Source: Betaproteobacteria bacterium (GTDB lineage: Bacteria; Pseudomonadota; Gammaproteobacteria; Burkholderiales; Casimicrobiaceae). From it: a stretch of 64,000 nt of DNA. The DNA lies in contig JADKKQ010000009.1 in the NCBI GenBank assembly GCA_016720425.1, positions 62,001-126,000 on the forward strand, written 5' to 3'. Of the stretch, positions 23,529 to 32,676 are shown in pieces. The translations under genes were made by a program, and so were the position numbers. Under the pieces are notes generated by a model. The model worked only from the letters and a program-made list of their open reading frames with translations, was not told where the DNA came from and did no database searches. Each line of letters starts with the position of its first letter. Position 1 is the first letter of the stretch.

Positions 23529-24941
23529 TCACTGCGCCGCGATTGGCTCGATCGCCGGCAGGTCGAACCCGCCGCCCAGCGCGAGGTGCAGGTTGACCCG
23601 CTGCGCCAGCCGCTCGGTCTGCACCCGCAGCAGCGAAATGCGGGCCGAATACAGCGCGAGCTGATTCTGCTCGACCGCCCGCAGATCGGCGCTGCCCACG
23701 CGGTACTGGATCTGCACGAGCTCCAGCGCGCGTTCGCTGTCGCGCACGGTGGCCGCCAGGATGGCCTCGCGCTCACGCAGCGCGTTCTCGGCCGCCAGCG
23801 CATTCTCGACCTCGCCGAACGCGCGCTGCCCGATGCGCGCGTAGTCGGCGATTGCCTGCTTCTCCTCCGCCGAGCGGATCTCGACCTGTGCGCGCAGCAC
23901 GCCGCCCTGATACAGCGGCGCGATCAGGTTGCCGCCGAGGCTCCAGATGGGGTTGTTGGTGTCCGTCAGTACGATCAGGTCGCTGGACACGCTGCTGCCC
24001 CCCGCGGTCAGGCTGATGCGGGGCAGCAGCGCCGCCTTGGCCTCCCCGACCCGGTCGAACGCCGCCGCGACCCGGCGCTCGGCGGCGATGACGTCGGGCC
24101 GCCGCTCGAGCAACTGCGACGGCATGCCGACCGGCGCCGGTGGCGGCAACGGCGCGAGGCGAGCGGCGACGGCGATCTCGGCCACCGGATAGCGGCCGAC
24201 GAGCAGTTCCAGCGCGCGCAGCGCCTGCTCGCGCGCCAACTCGATCTGGCGCAGGCGATCGCGCGCCGTGCCGACGTTCACGCGGGCTTCCGCGACCGCC
24301 TGCTCGTTGCCGTTGCCGATCCGCAACCGGTCCTGCGCCAGGCGCAGCAACGCCTCCGCAGCGCGCACGGCATCCTGCGCGATGGCGCGTTGCAGGCCGG
24401 CCTCGATCGCGAGGAACCAGCCCTTGGCCACGGTGGCCGCCAGCGACTGGCGCGCATACGCATAGTCGGCTGCGACGGCCGCCGACTGCTCTTCCGCCGC
24501 CGCCTGTCCGTAGCGCAGCCGGCCCCAGACGTCCAGTTCCAGCGAAGCGTTCAGCCAGATGCCGTCCAGGCCGCCACTGCCGCCCGACTTGCCGCCACCC
24601 ATGGCGACCACGCCGACCGACGGAAGCAAGGCGCCGTCCGCCACCTTCACATAACCTGCAGCCTGCTCGACCCGTGCCGCCGCCACCTGCAGGTCGGCGT
24701 TGTAGACCAGCGCTTCGCCGACCAGCGCGGACAGCCCCGGATCGCCGAACGATGCCAGCCAGCGGTCGGCCACCGGCGCCGCCGCGGCGCCACCCGCCTT
24801 CCACGCCGTCGGGACGACCGTGTTGGGCAGCGCGTGGCGCTGCAGGTCGGTCGCCGACGGCGGCGGGTTCAGCGCGCAGCCCGCCATGGCGGCCGCGAGG
24901 GCCGCCACCAGGATGCCGAAAGCGGAGCGAGGTGCGCGCAT
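23529..24941 (-). CDS. NodT-family outer-membrane efflux lipoprotein
   Basis: A 470-residue TolC-like outer-membrane factor. The signal peptide ends with the lipobox AAMAGCALNP (Cys22), so it is lipidated. Two repeated OEP domains follow; typical segments are DRWLASFGDPGLSALV, ASLELDVWGRLRYG, LLERRPDVIAAERRVAAAFD and SLGGNLIAPLYQGGVLRAQV. As the channel partner of an efflux pump it exports substrates across the outer membrane. Its start overlaps the stop of the HlyD gene (TGATG), so the two are translated together. No RND or MFS pump gene is next to it; the inner-membrane partner would be the DUF3302 protein or one encoded elsewhere. Confidence 0.9.
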   Translation of the reverse strand: MRAPRSAFGILVAALAAAMAGCALNPPPSATDLQRHALPNTVVPTAWKAGGAAAAPVADRWLASFGDPGLSALVGEALVYNADLQVAAARVEQAAGYVKVADGALLPSVGVVAMGGGKSGGSGGLDGIWLNASLELDVWGRLRYGQAAAEEQSAAVAADYAYARQSLAATVAKGWFLAIEAGLQRAIAQDAVRAAEALLRLAQDRLRIGNGNEQAVAEARVNVGTARDRLRQIELAREQALRALELLVGRYPVAEIAVAARLAPLPPPAPVGMPSQLLERRPDVIAAERRVAAAFDRVGEAKAALLPRISLTAGGSSVSSDLIVLTDTNNPIWSLGGNLIAPLYQGGVLRAQVEIRSAEEKQAIADYARIGQRAFGEVENALAAENALREREAILAATVRDSERALELVQIQYRVGSADLRAVEQNQLALYSARISLLRVQTERLAQRVNLHLALGGGFDLPAIEPIAAQ

Positions 24942-26161
24942 CAGTGCAGCTTCAACACGAGGTAGTCGGTGATCGTGCCGACGCGCAGGATCACCATCCG
25001 CAGGATGTGGATCGCGTGCGCGTGCTCGGTGTAGATCGCGCCGTGGCCGTCCGCGCCGGCGGCGAGGAACAGCGCACGGTCGCGTTCGGCGACGGCGAGC
25101 TTGACCGGGAAGCGTCCCGGCACCTGCGGATAGGCACCGGTCTGCGGCAGCGTGCCGGACTGCGGCACCTGACCCTGACCCTGTGCCCAGACGATCGAGT
25201 CGACCGATGCCTTGATCACCCGCCCGGGGTAGGTCTTGAGCGTGAACTCCGCCGGGTTGCCCGGCTCGACCAGCTGCAGCTCGTTCTGCGCGTACAGGGC
25301 GATGATCTGGTATTCCTCCTCGACGAAGCTCATCGCGGGCGCGACCGGGAACGCGGTCACGTACGAGCCCGGCCGCAACTGCACGTTGATCGCGTAGCCG
25401 CTGGTCGGCGCGTAGACGGCCGTCTGGTCCAGGTTCCACTGCGCGTTGGCCAGGTCGGCGCGGGTCTGGTCGACCTGCGCCTTCGCCGTCGCCAGCTGCG
25501 CCCGCGCCGCCGCGACCGACGCCTGTTCACCGTTGACCTGCCCCGAAAGCTTCTGGGCGACCTGCGCCTCGTTGGCCGTCGCCGTCGCGATCTGGCCCTG
25601 CAACTCGATCACGTTGGCTTCGGCCTGTTCCAGCGCGAAGCGGTCGCCGGCGCCGGTGGCCACCAGTTCCCGGTTCTGCCGCACGCGCAACCGCGCGAGC
25701 TCGAGTCGCGGCTGCAAGGCGGCGACCTGACCGCTGGCCGACTTCAACTGCTCCTGCAACTGCCGCGCCCCGGCGGAGGCATCCACCAGCCCGGCAGCGG
25801 CCTGCGCCAGCTTCGCCTCGTCGGCACCGAGCCTGGCCTTGGCGACGTTGAGATCGTTCTGGTACGGCGTCGGGTCGATGCGGAACAGGAGCTCGCCCTT
25901 CTTCACCAGCCGGTTGGGCTCGACGGGCACCTCGATCACCCGTCCGCGCACCTGCGGGATCACCTGCACGACGTACTTGATCACCCGGACGTCGGCCGAC
26001 GACGGCGCGACCACGTTGAGCGTCAGGATCAGCGCCGTCAGCGCGACGATCGGGATGATGACGACGGTGACCTGCGACGTGGTGTTCCACGGCAGCCACT
26101 TGAACTTGATGAAGATCAGCCAGACGAAGAACGCGTAGATTGCAAGGAGGATGGCTTCCAT
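24941..26161 (-). CDS. yiaV: HlyD-family membrane fusion protein (YiaV-like)
   Basis: A 406-residue periplasmic adaptor with two N-terminal membrane segments (AILLAIYAFFVWLIFI and VVIIPIVALTALILTL). Then come the first lipoyl half (IPQVRGRVIEVPVEPNRLVKKGELLFRIDP), a long Ala/Gln-rich coiled coil (about 105-240), and the second lipoyl half with YAPTSGYAINVQLRPGSYV. The pairing with a DUF3302 gene is that of E. coli yiaW-yiaV. It connects inner-membrane and outer-membrane parts of an export system. Both junctions in the operon are TGATG, indicating tight translational coupling. The export substrate is unknown. Confidence 0.88.
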   Translation of the reverse strand: MEAILLAIYAFFVWLIFIKFKWLPWNTTSQVTVVIIPIVALTALILTLNVVAPSSADVRVIKYVVQVIPQVRGRVIEVPVEPNRLVKKGELLFRIDPTPYQNDLNVAKARLGADEAKLAQAAAGLVDASAGARQLQEQLKSASGQVAALQPRLELARLRVRQNRELVATGAGDRFALEQAEANVIELQGQIATATANEAQVAQKLSGQVNGEQASVAAARAQLATAKAQVDQTRADLANAQWNLDQTAVYAPTSGYAINVQLRPGSYVTAFPVAPAMSFVEEEYQIIALYAQNELQLVEPGNPAEFTLKTYPGRVIKASVDSIVWAQGQGQVPQSGTLPQTGAYPQVPGRFPVKLAVAERDRALFLAAGADGHGAIYTEHAHAIHILRMVILRVGTITDYLVLKLH

Positions 26162-26823
26162 CAGTGGGCTCCCGCCGGCGCGCCGGGACCGGCCGTTGCG
26201 GCCTGCGCCTGCGCCGCCGCCGACGGCGCCGCCTGCGCCGCGGCGATGTTCCTGCGCAGTGCCTTGAGCTCCGCGGTCAGGCCGCCCTTGGCGTCCATCG
26301 CGTCGAGCTCTTCGCGCAGGTGCGCCAGTTCATGCTCCAGCAACTCTCCCGCGCGCGCCTTCTCGCCCATGTCGCGGTAATAGTCGTCGTGCTTCTCGGT
26401 GCCGTAGGCCATCTTGTAGGTCACCGGCTTCACGAACGCCCACAGCCAGGCGATCGGCCACAGCAGGCCGCCGAACACCAGCGACAGCAGGCACAGCGTC
26501 TGGATGGCGTCCCGCTGCGGATGGTGGCGCTTGTGCGCGATCTTCTCCGGCAGGATGTGCACCAGCCAGAACAGCACGATCCCGCCGATCGGGACGAAGA
26601 CGATGATGAACCAGGCGAGGTACATCGCCGCCTTGTCCATCAATTCGGGCGGCAGGAACGATGCGTGCGCGCTGGGCGCCAGGAAAAGGCCGGCCACGGC
26701 GAGCACGCAGGCGCCGGGCGCGGCACCCGGCGCGGGTTGCGGCGTGCGGCTCCCCTCCGACCTACCGTCCTGCAGTCGTCGCGATCGGTCCGGTGCCGAG
26801 TTGGCGGTTGCTGACACTTCCAT
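26161..26823 (-). CDS. yiaW: DUF3302 inner-membrane protein (YiaW-like)
   Basis: A 220-residue protein; the ATG at 26823 has AGGAG 8 bp upstream. The N-terminal 35 residues are an Arg/Ser-rich extension, followed by a hydrophobic segment (CVLAVAGLFLAPSAHASF), then the DUF3302 core: LAWFIIVFVPIGGIVLFWLVHILPE, KIAHKRHHPQ, LCLLSLVFGGLLWPIAWLWAF and TYKMAYGTEKHDDYY. A charged helix and an Ala/Gln tail end it. YiaW homologues usually accompany a HlyD-type YiaV. It is first in the yiaW-yiaV-nodT operon. The first hydrophobic stretch may be a signal peptide, with two helices remaining in the membrane. Confidence 0.82.
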   Translation of the reverse strand: MEVSATANSAPDRSRRLQDGRSEGSRTPQPAPGAAPGACVLAVAGLFLAPSAHASFLPPELMDKAAMYLAWFIIVFVPIGGIVLFWLVHILPEKIAHKRHHPQRDAIQTLCLLSLVFGGLLWPIAWLWAFVKPVTYKMAYGTEKHDDYYRDMGEKARAGELLEHELAHLREELDAMDAKGGLTAELKALRRNIAAAQAAPSAAAQAQAATAGPGAPAGAH

Positions 26824-27445
26824 CCTGCTGCTCCTGTGATGTTCGACGTCTTGCGAGGCGCAGCGCGCGCCTCTCCGTACGCCGTCATCATGCCATGTTA
26901 CCGAGGCGGCCATCGACCTGCGGTTGCGCGCTGCCGGTCCGGCAATGGACGACCAGGTCGCGTTCGTCGACGCAACTCGAGCCGATCGTCGTGCACACTG
27001 ATCGGCGAGAACTCGATGCTCGACGAGCCGGCGTCGAGTCCGACCCTTGCGTCGGCCATCGCGAATCGCTTCGCGCACGGCACCCGAACGACCGCGGAAC
27101 TGCCCGCTGCGTCTTCGTCGTGCGCACGCCGAAGCACCGGCGTGTGCCTGCCGCCGATGCGCAGCGCGGAGAATCCACCGGTGGTATCGGCCTTCAACGC
27201 CTCGCCGGTCTCCCGCGATGACACGTCTTGCGCCGCCCCCGCGCCGGATCCTCGTCCGAGCCCAAGTCGCCTCCTCTGCGAGATGCAATGCAAAGACCGG
27301 GCCAGACGACGTCGGAGGCGCCAAACCGACAATTTAATTCGTATAAACAACTGCTTGAAAAACTTCACCCGGAAGAACCGGGGGCCGGACCCAGGGCGAC
27401 GACTCCGAAATATCGGAGAAAATCGCGCCGGCGGAACCCGTCCGC
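26824..27445. other. Long non-coding interval with an AT-rich patch
   Basis: About 620 bp between yiaW and the SulP gene. Open frames in it lack recognisable domains. The segment 27329-27360 is conspicuously AT-rich for this genome (TTTAATTCGTATAAAC), with TATAAA as a possible -10 box. It may hold the yiaW promoter, but I cannot define it. Confidence 0.35.
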
Positions 27446-29131
27446 TCAAGCCTGCGGCGCCCTGCCCCCCGCCTTCGGCAGCGCCTGGTAGCGTTCGATC
27501 GCCGCGCGCGCGTTGAACAGCATTCGCTCCCGGCCGAGGCGCTGGTCCAGTCCGCTGTTGCGCACGACCTCCAGCACGCCGGGATTCAATCCCACCAGCC
27601 ACACTGCGACGCCGCTCTCGGTCACGCGCCGCTCGCCCTCCATCAGCGCCTGCAATGCCGAGTATTCGATGTCGGGTACCCGGCTCAGGTCGACGGCGAG
27701 CACGCGCGGCCTGTGCTGCGCGACCAGCGCGCCGATCTGTTCGGTCACGGTCTGCGCATTGACGAAGAACAGGCGCCCCTCCGGCCGCACGATCAGCAGG
27801 CCTTCGAAGGTCTCATCGTCCGGGTGTTCGGGCGCGAGGGGCCGCAGCACGTCGGCCCCGCGCTTGCGGCCGATCACGTGCACGCGCGGGGCGGCGACCT
27901 GGCTCGCCAGCCCGATCATCGACACGATGATCGCCACGACGATGCCCTTGAGCGTACCGAACACCAGTACGCCGGCGCAGGCGATCAGCGCCCAGCGAAA
28001 CTCCATGGTGCGCACGTTGCGGATGGCGCGGAACTCCCGCGGCTGGATCAGCCCGACCGAGTAGACGATGACCACCGCCGCGAGCGTGGCGTGGGGCAGC
28101 AAGCCCAGTATCGGCGCGAGCAGCAGCATCGTGGCCAATGCGGTGGCCGCGGTCACCAGCGACGCCTTCTGCGAGCGCCCGCCCGCGGAGAGCACCACGG
28201 CCGTCTGCGACGTGCCGCCGCCGGCCGGCATCGCGCCGAACAGCGCACCGCCCAGGTTGGCCGCCCCGGTGGCGATCAGCTCGCGGTTGGCGTCGATCCG
28301 GGGATCGGCCGGCCGCGCGAAGGCGCGCCCCGCCGCGATCGTCTCGGTGAAACTCATCAACGCGATCCCGAGCGCCCCCGGCACCAGTTGCTCGATCAGC
28401 GCGAGGTCCGGCAGGGTCAGCGACGGGAACCCCTGCGGGATCAGGCCGACGGTCGAGACTCCCAGTGCCTTCAGGCCGAAGAACCACGACGCGGCAATGG
28501 CCCCTCCCACCGCAACCAGAGGCGCCGGCGAGTGTGGCCACAGGCGCTCCATGCCGACGAGTACCGCGAACGTGACCGCGGCCACCGCCAGCGTCAGCAG
28601 CGAGGTGTCGGGAACGTGCTGGACGACGCTCGCGAGGTCCAGGAAGAACCCCTGCTTGGCGATGTGGATGCCCAGGAGCTTCGGCACCTGGTCCAGCACG
28701 ATCACGAGGCCTATTCCCGCCTTGAAGCCCGTGAGGACCGGCGTCGAGATGAAGTTGGCGACGAAGCCCAGATGCAGCAGCCGCGCCAGAACCAGCATCG
28801 CGCCAACCAGCGCGGTCAAGGTCGCGGTCGCGGTGACGAGCCGCGACGGGTCGCCGTCCGGAACCGCCAGCCCGAGTTGCGTCCCGGCCAGGATCGCCAG
28901 CGTCGTGGTGGAGCTGACGCTGAGCACGCGCGACGTGCCGAGCAGCGCGTAGAGCACCATCGGGACGAACGCCGTGTAGAGCCCGACGGCGACCGGCAGC
29001 CCGGCGACCGTCGCGTAGGCCATCGCCTTGGGCAGCACGACCGCGGCCGCCGTGAGACCGGCGACGACGTCGAAACGAAGTGAGCTCCTGTCGGAAGGGT
29101 TGGCGTCGATGGCGGTCGGTTGCTGTTTCAT
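27446..29131 (-). CDS. SulP-family anion transporter with STAS domain
   Basis: A 561-residue inner-membrane transporter. The sulfate-transporter domain runs from VVAGLTAAAVVLPKAMAYATVAGLP (the SulP signature) through LYTAFVPMVLYALLG, TGFKAGIGLVIVLDQVPKLLG and PAGGGTSQTAVVLSAGGRSQ. The last ~120 residues form a STAS domain (GLLIVRPEGRLFFVNAQ, VLAVDLSRVPDIEYSALQAL). Members carry sulfate, bicarbonate or dicarboxylates. The ATG at 29131 has AGGAG 9 bp upstream. The sigma-54 activator gene upstream is on the same strand 102 bp away, making it a candidate regulator, though I see no good -24/-12 site between them. Confidence 0.9.
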   Translation of the reverse strand: MKQQPTAIDANPSDRSSLRFDVVAGLTAAAVVLPKAMAYATVAGLPVAVGLYTAFVPMVLYALLGTSRVLSVSSTTTLAILAGTQLGLAVPDGDPSRLVTATATLTALVGAMLVLARLLHLGFVANFISTPVLTGFKAGIGLVIVLDQVPKLLGIHIAKQGFFLDLASVVQHVPDTSLLTLAVAAVTFAVLVGMERLWPHSPAPLVAVGGAIAASWFFGLKALGVSTVGLIPQGFPSLTLPDLALIEQLVPGALGIALMSFTETIAAGRAFARPADPRIDANRELIATGAANLGGALFGAMPAGGGTSQTAVVLSAGGRSQKASLVTAATALATMLLLAPILGLLPHATLAAVVIVYSVGLIQPREFRAIRNVRTMEFRWALIACAGVLVFGTLKGIVVAIIVSMIGLASQVAAPRVHVIGRKRGADVLRPLAPEHPDDETFEGLLIVRPEGRLFFVNAQTVTEQIGALVAQHRPRVLAVDLSRVPDIEYSALQALMEGERRVTESGVAVWLVGLNPGVLEVVRNSGLDQRLGRERMLFNARAAIERYQALPKAGGRAPQA

Positions 29132-29233
29132 GCTCCACACTCCTGCCGGTTGCCCGGTCTCCACACCGTCTTGATCGGTGGCTTCCACGCTTTGCCTGGC
29201 CAGGCGACGCGCGCCACGCCGCAGAGACCGTGA

Positions 29234-30844
29234 CTAGGCACGCTGCCGGCCGGGGCGCTGCACTCCGAGCTTCTTCATCCTCGACTCGAGCGTGGTCGGC
29301 TTCATGCACAGCACCTCCGCGGCGCCGCCCGGGCCGCGAATGCGCCATCCGACCCGTTCGAGCGCCTGCACGATGTGCGCGCGCTCCGCCTCCTCCAGTG
29401 TACCGGTGGGGGCATTCGGCGGCGCCCGCAACGGCGAGCGTCCGAGGGCGATGTGCAGCGTCGGCCCCCGCGCCAGGATCATCGCGCGCTCGATCAGGTT
29501 GCGCAGCTCGCGCACGTTGCCTGGCCACGGATACGCCTGGAGCGCAACCATCGAGGCGTCGGCAATGCGCTCGATGGGCTTGCCCATGGCGACGCTGAAC
29601 TCCTGGACGAATTCCCAGGCCAGCAACGGAATGTCGGCGCGGCGCTCGCGCAGCGGCGGCACGACGATCGGGAACACGTTCAGGCGGTAGTAGAGGTCTT
29701 CGCGGAACCTGCCCTCGCCGACTGCCTGGGCGAGATCGCGGTTCGTCGCGGCGATCACGCGCACGTCGACCTCGATCGTTCGTGCCGCACCCAGCCGCTC
29801 GAACCTGCCATCCTGCAGCACGCGCAGCAGCTTCGACTGCAGTTCCAGCGGCAACTCGCCGACTTCGTCGAGGAAGATCGTCGACTGGTCGGCGATCTCG
29901 AAGCGGCCGCTCTGCCGCGCGAGCGCACCGGTGTAGGCGCCCTTTTCGCGGCCGAACAGCTCCGCCTCGATCAGCGACGCCGGCAGCGCGGCACAGCTGA
30001 CCTTCACCATCGGCCGGTCCTTGCGGCCGCTGCTGTTGTGGATCAGCTCGGCCAGCACTTCCTTGCCGGTGCCGGTCTCGCCCTGCAGCAGCACGGTGGA
30101 ATTGGTGGCTGCGACCTGGCGGACCTCGTCGAGCACCTCGTTGAAGCGGGGCGAATGGCTCATCAGCACCCGCCGCGAAGTGGTGCGAACGGCCTGCCGC
30201 AGGTAGACGTTTTCGGCCTCCAGCCGCTCTTTCAGTCGGCCGATTTCCGCCAGTGCGGCCACGAGCTCCACGTCCCGGCGGCTGCGCGCGATCAACTCCG
30301 CGAAGACTCCGCCGAGAATCGTGAGTCGCGCGACCAGTTCCGCCGGCCAGGCTCGGGCGCGGTGAAACGCGGAGAAGCCGATGGCGCCGGTGATTCGGCC
30401 GCCGACGATCATCGGAATGCCGATGTGGGACCGCAGGCCGATGCGGCGACAGTATTCCGCCTCGACCGCGGCCTCCTTCGGCAAATCGTCGAGTGGCGAA
30501 GCGAGCGCGACGAGCCGCCCGGCACGCAGTTCACCGAGCAGCCACGGAATCGACGCGGTGAAGCTGCCATCGCCCGGGAACGGCTCGATGTCATCGCGGG
30601 CGACCGAGCACACCACTTCGACTTCGCCGTCGCTCGCCCCGAATTCGAGCACGGTGCTGCGATCGAAATCGAGAAAGTCGATCATGCGCCGCAGCGCCCC
30701 CGTGATCGCGTCGCGCATGCGCTCGGCCGGCACATTGCCCAGCTCCGCGAGCACGGCGGAAAGCATCCGCTCGAACGCCAGGGTGTCGGCGGGGGAGGCC
30801 CCGTCGGCGTCGGGCCGGGGCGGATGGACGTTACCCGGATTCAC
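29234..30844 (-). CDS. Sigma-54-dependent transcriptional activator (GAF-AAA-HTH)
   Basis: A 536-residue enhancer-binding protein. The N-terminal ~200 residues form a GAF sensor (FDRSTVLEFG, IGLRSHIGIPMIVGGRITGAIGF), followed by a coiled linker (IGRLKERLEAENVYLRQAV). The AAA+ domain has Walker A GETGTGKE, the sigma-54 contact loop as GAYTGA instead of GAFTGA, Walker B IFLDEVGE, and arginine-finger regions ending PWPGNVRELRNLIERAMI. The C-terminal Fis-like HTH includes PTTLESRMKKLGV. Tyr for Phe in the loop is tolerated in several activators. It resembles the FhlA/NorR-type GAF branch; the signal is unknown. It lies just before the SulP gene. Confidence 0.92.
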   Translation of the reverse strand: MNPGNVHPPRPDADGASPADTLAFERMLSAVLAELGNVPAERMRDAITGALRRMIDFLDFDRSTVLEFGASDGEVEVVCSVARDDIEPFPGDGSFTASIPWLLGELRAGRLVALASPLDDLPKEAAVEAEYCRRIGLRSHIGIPMIVGGRITGAIGFSAFHRARAWPAELVARLTILGGVFAELIARSRRDVELVAALAEIGRLKERLEAENVYLRQAVRTTSRRVLMSHSPRFNEVLDEVRQVAATNSTVLLQGETGTGKEVLAELIHNSSGRKDRPMVKVSCAALPASLIEAELFGREKGAYTGALARQSGRFEIADQSTIFLDEVGELPLELQSKLLRVLQDGRFERLGAARTIEVDVRVIAATNRDLAQAVGEGRFREDLYYRLNVFPIVVPPLRERRADIPLLAWEFVQEFSVAMGKPIERIADASMVALQAYPWPGNVRELRNLIERAMILARGPTLHIALGRSPLRAPPNAPTGTLEEAERAHIVQALERVGWRIRGPGGAAEVLCMKPTTLESRMKKLGVQRPGRQRA

Positions 30845-31176
30845 GTTGCCCCGCTTCCACGCGCGACCGACCCGGCGTGCGACGCGCTCGCCGCGGCGGC
30901 GTTTCGCGACGGGCTCGCGCCCGGTTCGCGTGGTTCACGGCATTTCGTTCAGTCACGGAAATACGCCTTTGCGACATGTTCCCGGACCGGACCGCCCGGG
31001 TTCCGACAGGCAGGAATCCGCCTGCGCCGCGGACCGGCGATTTCCGGGCCGACGAATCGTCGAGGTCGACAATTTACCAGACGCGACCGGCGGCCATCTG
31101 CCGTGACCGGGTCACGGGGACCGGCAACCGTCCAGCCGGCCGGGCGCGCCGGCGCAGTCGTCGCGCCGCGGCGCCC
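30845..31176. other. Intergenic region upstream of the sigma-54 activator
   Basis: About 330 bp between the activator gene start and the antiporter gene stop, both on the minus strand. Nothing coding is convincing. No clear -24/-12 element, repeat or terminator was recognised. Confidence 0.35.
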
Positions 31177-32451
31177 TCAGGAAGCGTGAGAACCGCGACC
31201 GTCGCGGCCGGCGACCGCTTCGGGCATCGGCGCCAGCTCGGGCGCGCTCGCATCGAGCGACGCCATCTTCTTGCCATAGAGGTCGATGCCGGGCACCGCG
31301 CTGAGGCCATGCGCAACGATGCTGACCAGCACGGTGGCCATGACGGCGAGGCGGATCGTCGATTCGCCGGGAAGGCTCGCCTGCTGCTCGAGGTAGACCA
31401 AGCCGAGCACGATGGACGCGAGGCCCCGCGGGCCGAACCAGCCCATGAACCATACCGTCGCGCGGCTGAGACCGAGGTTGCGCAGCGCCAGCGCCACGGG
31501 CGCCATCCGCACCACGGTCAGGCTGAGGACGGCATAGAGAAACACCGCCGGAGTGAACTGCGCCCAGTCACGCGCCACGAACAGGCCGAACAGGAAGAAC
31601 ACGAAATAGTTGAACAACTGCCCCCACTCCTCGGTGAACTCGATCGCGTGCTCGCCGATCCCGCGAAAGCCGACCTGGGCGGCAAGCCCGGCCACGAATG
31701 CGGCGATGAACATGCTCGCCCCGCTGGCCTCGGATGCGAGCACACACAGCAGCGGCACGGCCACGACACCGAGAGGCACCGATGCCGCGGCCATCCACTG
31801 CCTGCGGAGCGCGAGGCCGAGCAACCCTCCGCCTGCCAGCCCGGCCGCCACGCCGATCAGCGTGCCGTAGCCGAGCTGCTCGACGAGGAACCGGCTCAGC
31901 ACCGCACCCGTGCCGGCACTGCCCTCCGCGGTCACCGCCAGCGCGATGAAGAACATGAGGAAGGGGACCGACAGGCCGTCGTTGAGCCCGGCCTCGACGT
32001 TCAAGGCCTGCCGAATCCGCAGCGGCACCCGTTCGCTGTTCACGATCACCTGGCCGAGCCCGGCATCGGTGGGGGCCAGGATCGCCGCGACGATGCCCGC
32101 TTCCCACCACGTCAGTGGCCCCAGCACGAACATCGCAGCCGCCGCGCCCAGCACGATGGACAGCAGCATGCCCGTGCTCAGCAGGCGCGTCGGCAGGTTG
32201 CGGTTGCCCTTCAGCATCCGGGGGCTGACCCGCGACGCATCGGTGAACAGCGTCATCACCAGTCCGATCTCGGCCACCAGCAGGAGAACATGCCGCTCCA
32301 GCTCGAGCTCCGTTGCCGCACGGGGCAGCAACGAGATGGCGACCCCCGCGCACGTGAACAGGATCGGCGCGGTGATGACGGTCCGCTCCAGCCGCCGCGA
32401 GACGAGGCTGTACAGGAAGACCAGCAGGACGAATGCGGACATCAGAATCAT
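31177..32451 (-). CDS. CPA1-type cation:proton antiporter
   Basis: A 424-residue transporter with about 12 membrane helices. The CPA1 ion-binding region is APTDAGLGQVIVNSERVP followed by GLNDGLSVPFLMFFIAL (the TD and ND pair of helices 5 and 6). WFGPRGLASIVLGLVYLE is the conserved arginine helix. LLVAEIGLVMTLFTDASRV is typical of the NhaP branch. It should exchange Na+ or K+ for protons across the inner membrane. The first Met (32451) is taken as the start; Met4 is equally possible. It is divergent from gshA with 225 bp between. The C-terminal ~25 residues are polar and lack a regulatory domain. Confidence 0.87.
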   Translation of the reverse strand: MILMSAFVLLVFLYSLVSRRLERTVITAPILFTCAGVAISLLPRAATELELERHVLLLVAEIGLVMTLFTDASRVSPRMLKGNRNLPTRLLSTGMLLSIVLGAAAAMFVLGPLTWWEAGIVAAILAPTDAGLGQVIVNSERVPLRIRQALNVEAGLNDGLSVPFLMFFIALAVTAEGSAGTGAVLSRFLVEQLGYGTLIGVAAGLAGGGLLGLALRRQWMAAASVPLGVVAVPLLCVLASEASGASMFIAAFVAGLAAQVGFRGIGEHAIEFTEEWGQLFNYFVFFLFGLFVARDWAQFTPAVFLYAVLSLTVVRMAPVALALRNLGLSRATVWFMGWFGPRGLASIVLGLVYLEQQASLPGESTIRLAVMATVLVSIVAHGLSAVPGIDLYGKKMASLDASAPELAPMPEAVAGRDGRGSHAS

Positions 32452-32635
32452 GATTGGAGCCTTGGCGTCGGCCGCGCGGGAGCGCGCAGCGGTGGATCAG
32501 GCGCAAGGATGCCGACTCCGGCCACAGGGCGCAATGCCGGCCGCCCGCGGCCACCGGCAGGCTTGTTGCCCGATGGGTCGGTGCGATCCCGCGGTTCTGT
32601 ACATGCCCCTGTCGGGCGGAACGCGCCAGCCCACG

Positions 32636-32644
32636 CTATAGAAT
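32636..32644 (+). promoter_or_regulatory. Candidate -10 region for gshA
   Basis: TATAGAATG lies 33-41 bp before the gshA start, in the right orientation and distance for a sigma-70 -10 box in this GC-rich setting. No convincing -35 box is seen 16-18 bp upstream, so support is limited. Confidence 0.3.
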
Positions 32645-32676
32645 GCGCATACCTGCCCGACCTGACCGGATCTCCG

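Noticed and set aside
30877..32676. Plus-strand extension of gshA by about 600 codons
   Set aside because: It runs antisense through the antiporter gene and the intergenic region; the conserved GshA sequence begins only after 32677.
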